Below are positions 21,439 through 22,606 of a stretch of DNA of 22,606 nucleotides, in pieces. How positions within the stretch are numbered: the stretch's first letter is position 1; the number at the start of each line of letters is the position of its first letter. Under the pieces are notes generated by a model, which ran no database searches, was not told the origin of the DNA, and worked only from the letters and a program-made list of their open reading frames with translations. A program made the translations under genes and the position numbers. This DNA is from JAHIJO01 sp964486075 (GTDB lineage: Bacteria > Verrucomicrobiota > Kiritimatiellia > JAAZAB01). The stretch spans positions 1-22,606 of the forward strand of contig CAZALU010000050.1 of the NCBI GenBank assembly GCA_964486075.1, written 5' to 3'.

Positions 21439-22606
21439 ATGATAAAAACAATATGCTCGAGTTCTATGGCCGTGGTGTTGGTGGTCATTTGCGCGACTGG
21501 CAGCCGGGCCCAGGTCTGGACTAACCTTGCCGGTGGCATGGACCGTTACGTCGAAGCCCTGGCTATGGATAGTGCCGGCAACCTTTACGCCGCAGGAGAA
21601 TTCAGCAATGCCGGAGGCATCGAGGCTCAACGGATTGCCAAATGGGATGGCACAACTTGGACCAATCTGCCCGGCACGAGGGCTGGCGGAAATATCTATG
21701 AATTGGCCTTTGACAGTTCCGGCAATCTCTATGCCGCAGGCGGCAACGAGATCGAAAAATGGAACGGCACGACCTGGACGAATATCAACGACGGGATGAC
21801 GGGGGCTATTTATGCGCTGGCCTGCGATAATTCCGGCAATCTTTACGCCGGCGGATTTTTTGGCGTCATCGGCGGAGTGGCGGCCAATTGCATTGCTAAA
21901 TGGAACGGGACTACCTGGACCAACTTGGGCAGCGGAGTTGTAGGCACGGATAATATGGCAGATGTCGAAGCCTTGGCGTTTGACAATTATGGCAATCTCT
22001 ACGTCGGCGGAATCTTTACTAATGCCGGCGGGGTGGCGGCCAACAATGTCGCCAAATGGAACGGAACCACCTGGTCTAACCTGGGTGGCGGCATCAGCAG
22101 TTATGACCCGAGCCGTGATATTGTCCGGGCGCTGGCTTTTGACGGATCCGGCAACCTCTATGCCGGCGGGAACTTTTCCTCCGCGGGCGATGTGGATGCA
22201 TACGCTGTTGCCGGGTGGAACGGAACTTCTTGGAGTAACCTCGGCAGCGGCATGGATCGCGAGGTCAAGGCTCTGGCTTGCGACAGATCCGGTAATCTCT
22301 ATGCCGGCGGGGAGTTCAATACGGTCGGCGGCAGGACGGCAAACCGAGTAGCCAAATGGAACGGGGCGACCTGGTCCGCTCTCGGCAGCGGATTGAACAA
22401 TTCGCCTGCGTCTCTGCTCTGCGATCAATCCAACAATCTTTACATCGGCGGGGCTTTTACGACAGCCGGCGGGATCACGGTGAATCACGTTGCTCAATGG
22501 ATAGCCGGCATAGCGGGCGGTGGCGTGTGTGTCCTAACCGCAGATTACGATGGCGACGGCAAGGCCGATCCCGCCCTCTACCGGGCGGATGCCGGCATCT
22601 GGTACA
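21439..22606 (+). CDS. secreted propeller-like repeat protein, cut by window end
   Basis: From the ATG at 21439, with GGAAGGGG just upstream, 389 codons are open to the window edge. The N-terminus is a signal peptide, with hydrophobic AVVLVVICATG and cleavage likely after SRA near residue 24. Seven repeats follow, each with LA-x-D-x-x-GNLYAGG, an AGG turn, VAKWNGTTW and a NLGSG close. Their Asn-Leu-Tyr cores lie at residues 48, 96, 134, 186, 239, 286 and 333, so spacing is 38-53. The pattern suggests a beta-propeller. After them, LTADYDGDGKADPALYR is an FG-GAP/VCBS-like calcium-binding motif, likely the first of a second repeat block beyond the window. Extracellular or surface location is likely; the ligand is unknown. 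Confidence 0.85.
   Translation, partial: MIKTICSSSMAVVLVVICATGSRAQVWTNLAGGMDRYVEALAMDSAGNLYAAGEFSNAGGIEAQRIAKWDGTTWTNLPGTRAGGNIYELAFDSSGNLYAAGGNEIEKWNGTTWTNINDGMTGAIYALACDNSGNLYAGGFFGVIGGVAANCIAKWNGTTWTNLGSGVVGTDNMADVEALAFDNYGNLYVGGIFTNAGGVAANNVAKWNGTTWSNLGGGISSYDPSRDIVRALAFDGSGNLYAGGNFSSAGDVDAYAVAGWNGTSWSNLGSGMDREVKALACDRSGNLYAGGEFNTVGGRTANRVAKWNGATWSALGSGLNNSPASLLCDQSNNLYIGGAFTTAGGITVNHVAQWIAGIAGGGVCVLTADYDGDGKADPALYRADAGIWY
21577..22480 (+). repeat. seven degenerate ~150-base coding repeats
   Basis: GGCAATCTCTATGCCGGCGG-like cores recur at about 21577, 21721, 21835, 21991, 22150, 22291 and 22432, with AAATGGAACGGNACNACCTGG blocks following most of them. The DNA similarity between copies is high enough to see by eye, so recent duplication or gene conversion within the gene is possible. 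Confidence 0.75.

Noticed and set aside
21157..22497. 446-codon open frame on the minus strand across the repeat gene and the end of pfkB
   Set aside because: It is antisense to two well-supported plus-strand genes. Its periodic peptide (PGRPVPFG-like repeats) just mirrors the coding repeats of the plus strand, so the long open frame is a by-product of repeated codon use.

Overview
The window looks like a bacterial chromosome with fairly high GC and dense, partly operonic gene layout. The gene set is an MlaEFD-type lipid transporter, trpS-scpA-scpB-pheA-hisC, an SMC with the ALDEPN D-loop, an FG-GAP-like DYDGDGKADPALYR motif and a secreted repeat protein. This would fit a Gram-negative member of the PVC group (Kiritimatiellota, Lentisphaerota or Verrucomicrobiota). 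That assignment is inference from gene content; no rRNA or tRNA is visible.

Left part (1-5334): mlaE, mlaF and mlaD overlap head to tail and encode the permease, ATPase and substrate-binding MCE protein of a retrograde phospholipid transporter. The mlaD product ends in three exact 54-residue repeats. guaB (IMP dehydrogenase) runs convergently and stops 10 bases from mlaD. A divergent gene for an exported protein of unknown function follows.

Middle (5430-10445): a compact plus-strand cluster contains trpS, scpA, scpB, pheA and hisC. ScpA and ScpB are the kleisin and winged-helix partners of SMC, whose gene lies in the same window (12309-16109, minus). ScpB carries a long, nearly pure Asp/Glu tail. 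Its DNA is a GAAGAAGAC-type repeat that runs straight into the start region of pheA. PheA is the bifunctional chorismate mutase-prephenate dehydratase with an ACT domain. The neighbouring HisC-type aminotransferase could serve histidine synthesis or transaminate phenylpyruvate.

Between hisC and smc (10446-12304) lies a wrecked type I restriction-modification locus. It has an hsdM with two in-frame stops, a frameshift and a Phe-to-Cys change in the NPPF motif. This hsdM is fused by a large deletion to the last ~145 codons of hsdR, which itself carries a frameshift. hsdS and most of hsdR are missing.

Right part (16298-20230): minus-strand genes encode an MgtC/SapB membrane protein, a DUF481-type outer-membrane protein, an FkbM-type methyltransferase and an EamA/DMT transporter, plus the remains of a PHP-domain phosphoesterase. 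The last three are linked through two tiny ORFs (44 and 27 codons) whose starts and stops all overlap their neighbours, suggesting a translationally coupled chain. A roughly 490-base stretch upstream holds two good inverted repeats but no convincing gene.

Right end (20477-22606): a PfkB-family sugar kinase precedes a secreted protein, cut by the window edge, built of seven ~50-residue propeller-like repeats.

I found no intact defence system, CRISPR array, insertion sequence or clearly new multi-gene system. The most unusual items are the acidic ScpB tail tract, the MlaD triplication, the coupled micro-ORF chain and the well-preserved fossil of the hsd locus.
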